DNA of 40,477 nt, from NCBI GenBank assembly GCA_015493585.1, contig WGCW01000105.1, positions 1-40,477 on the forward strand, in the 5' to 3' direction. Below the pieces are notes generated by a model. That model was not told the DNA's origin. It saw only the letters and a program-made list of their open reading frames with translations, and did not search any database. The position numbers and the translations under genes are program-made. Origin of the DNA: Acidobacteriota bacterium. Its GTDB lineage: Bacteria; Acidobacteriota; Thermoanaerobaculia; Thermoanaerobaculales; Sulfomarinibacteraceae. Of this stretch, positions 39,590 through 40,477 are shown one piece after another (the stretch's first letter is position 1; each line of letters begins with the position of its first letter).

Positions 39590-40264
39590 ATGCAGGACGA
39601 GCACCTCGAACGGCCGGGATGCCTTCGGGCGGCCGCCGGCGCCCTCCTGCTGATCCTGCTGGCGCCCTGGGCCGCGCTCGTTCGCCTGTGGCGGGTCCTC
39701 CGGCGAGGCCATGATGGGCGGATCCGCTGGACAATCACCGGCGCACCGGGTCCGGACGGCACGGACGGCTGGTGGCGCCTCGATCTGGAGATCAACGTCC
39801 CATTGGCCGCTGGGACCGGGACCCGGACCGGTCTCATCGACACGTTGATCCGCATCGCCGAGACGTTGCGCCAGCCCGATGATCTTCACAACCTGATCGT
39901 CCAGCAGCGTGGGGACGAGGAGCCCCGCCTGATTGCGGTCGGTCCGAGCCTCCAGCAGCTCGCGGAGCGTCTCGAGCGCTCGTTCTCCCACCGCGACGCT
40001 GAACGGTGCACGCACCTCTGGCTGACCCTGCCCCGTTCCCGGCGGCTCGGACGGCTCGTCGACCCGATGCGCTTCGATCCGGAGGGGGACGGCGCCCTCG
40101 ATCGGCTCGTTGCGGACACGAGCCCCCGCTGGGCCGCCGCGACGTCGTTTGGCCAGACGGGGGCTGCCGTGGTGTACCGCGTCATTCTGGTAGCTGCGGG
40201 GAACCGGGACCGGGTCCGAACGCTCCTCGAACGGCTCAAGACGAAGATCGAAGGCGCGGTCTGA
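39590..40264 (+). CDS. Unknown protein with N-terminal membrane helix
   Basis: The 224-residue product begins with a short polar start, then one hydrophobic helix (LRAAAGALLLILLAPWAALV) and a basic flank (RLWRVLRRGHDGRIRW). The remainder is a mixed alpha/beta domain with paired segments such as LDLEINVPLAAGTGTRTGLI and LIAVGPSLQQLAERLERSF, ending RVRTLLERLKTKIEGAV. I do not recognise the family. It follows ccmF by 28 nt and may share its transcript; GTG 39587 is an alternative start, and no ribosome site is visible. A link to cytochrome maturation or protein quality is possible but not shown. Confidence 0.65.
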   Translation: MQDEHLERPGCLRAAAGALLLILLAPWAALVRLWRVLRRGHDGRIRWTITGAPGPDGTDGWWRLDLEINVPLAAGTGTRTGLIDTLIRIAETLRQPDDLHNLIVQQRGDEEPRLIAVGPSLQQLAERLERSFSHRDAERCTHLWLTLPRSRRLGRLVDPMRFDPEGDGALDRLVADTSPRWAAATSFGQTGAAVVYRVILVAAGNRDRVRTLLERLKTKIEGAV

Positions 40265-40320
40265 GATCAACTGGGCTGTGTCACCGAGGTTGTTGCGCTG
40301 TGCGCCGCTTCTTTGCGGGA

Positions 40321-40378
40321 CAGGTGGGAAGGGGAATGAAACGCAGAGCCGCAGCCATCCCTTCCCTGTCATTCTGAG
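40321..40378. repeat. Dispersed intergenic repeat, right copy
   Basis: AGCCATCCCTTCCCTGTCAT followed by TCTGAG (40352-40378) matches the copy at 12-37. In addition GGTGGGAAGGGGAATG upstream (40323-40338) is an imperfect inverted partner of CATCCCTTCCC (40356-40366), so the copy could fold into a hairpin. The rest of 40265-40477 contains no gene I can support. Confidence 0.45.
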
Positions 40379-40477
40379 CACCCACATGCCCCAGGGCGGG
40401 CACCGAGGCGGTGGACGAACAGGCATGCGGGTACCGTTTGTCCGGTTTCTCGAAGTGGCAAGGTGTCAGTATGTTAC

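Overview
This window is a GC-rich chromosomal segment from a Gram-negative (diderm) bacterium with a dissimilatory sulfur metabolism. Evidence for two membranes is a FadL/OmpP1 porin, two lipoproteins with lipoboxes, an OmpA-type lipoprotein, a LolC/LolE-type permease and a System I (Ccm) cytochrome c pathway. The sulfur genes (aprBA, qmoABC, sat) point to sulfate reduction, sulfur oxidation or disproportionation; no dsr genes lie in the window, so the direction cannot be decided. The secreted protein at the left end carries a single C-terminal SLH-like repeat of a style I associate with Acidobacteriota and some deltaproteobacterial lineages. That placement is a guess, and a Thermodesulfobacteriota-, NC10- or Acidobacteriota-like bacterium would all fit. 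I see no rRNA, tRNA, insertion sequence or CRISPR array.

Layout. 1-579: intergenic, with a dispersed repeat and a perfect 14-bp inverted repeat. 580-5824: secreted SLH protein, membrane-anchored AraC-type HTH protein, hotdog thioesterase, GH13_18-type sugar phosphorylase and a RelA/SpoT-domain protein. 5944-9207: a phosphonate/phosphite-type ABC importer (phnD, phnC, phnE). 9334-11703: parvulin lipoprotein, RRM RNA-binding protein and OmpA-like lipoprotein, separated by clear terminators. 11839-16295 (minus strand): xerD with an overlapping lytic transglycosylase, then a FadL porin with an SGNH esterase. 16459-18721: LolC/E-type permease and a nucleotide-kinase/BON-like protein. 18722-19475: a structured intergenic region.

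19476-32039 is the core: aprB-aprA, a strong hairpin, a zinc-ribbon protein, a cysteine-cluster protein, qmoA-qmoB-qmoC, a possible small ORF, a fusion of a multiheme cytochrome c with a TauE/SafE (TSUP) permease, a periplasmic TIGR02186/PF09608-type protein, and sat. Sat and AprBA interconvert sulfate, APS and sulfite; QmoABC links AprBA to the quinone pool. The fusion and its partner look like a membrane module for moving sulfite or a related sulfur anion, with up to ten periplasmic hemes attached. This is my best candidate for an undescribed system.

32153-34401: two overlapping glycosyltransferases. 34422-39561: ccmA-B-C-D-E-F. The CcmE has Cys in place of the heme-binding His (CxxxY type), and no ccmG or ccmH follows, as in the reduced Ccm system known from Desulfovibrio. 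It could mature the nearby multiheme protein. CcmF carries a duplicated periplasmic domain. 39590-40264 is an unknown membrane-anchored protein. Several genes lacking a Shine-Dalgarno site have a -10-like hexamer 6-8 nt before the start codon, suggesting leaderless mRNAs.
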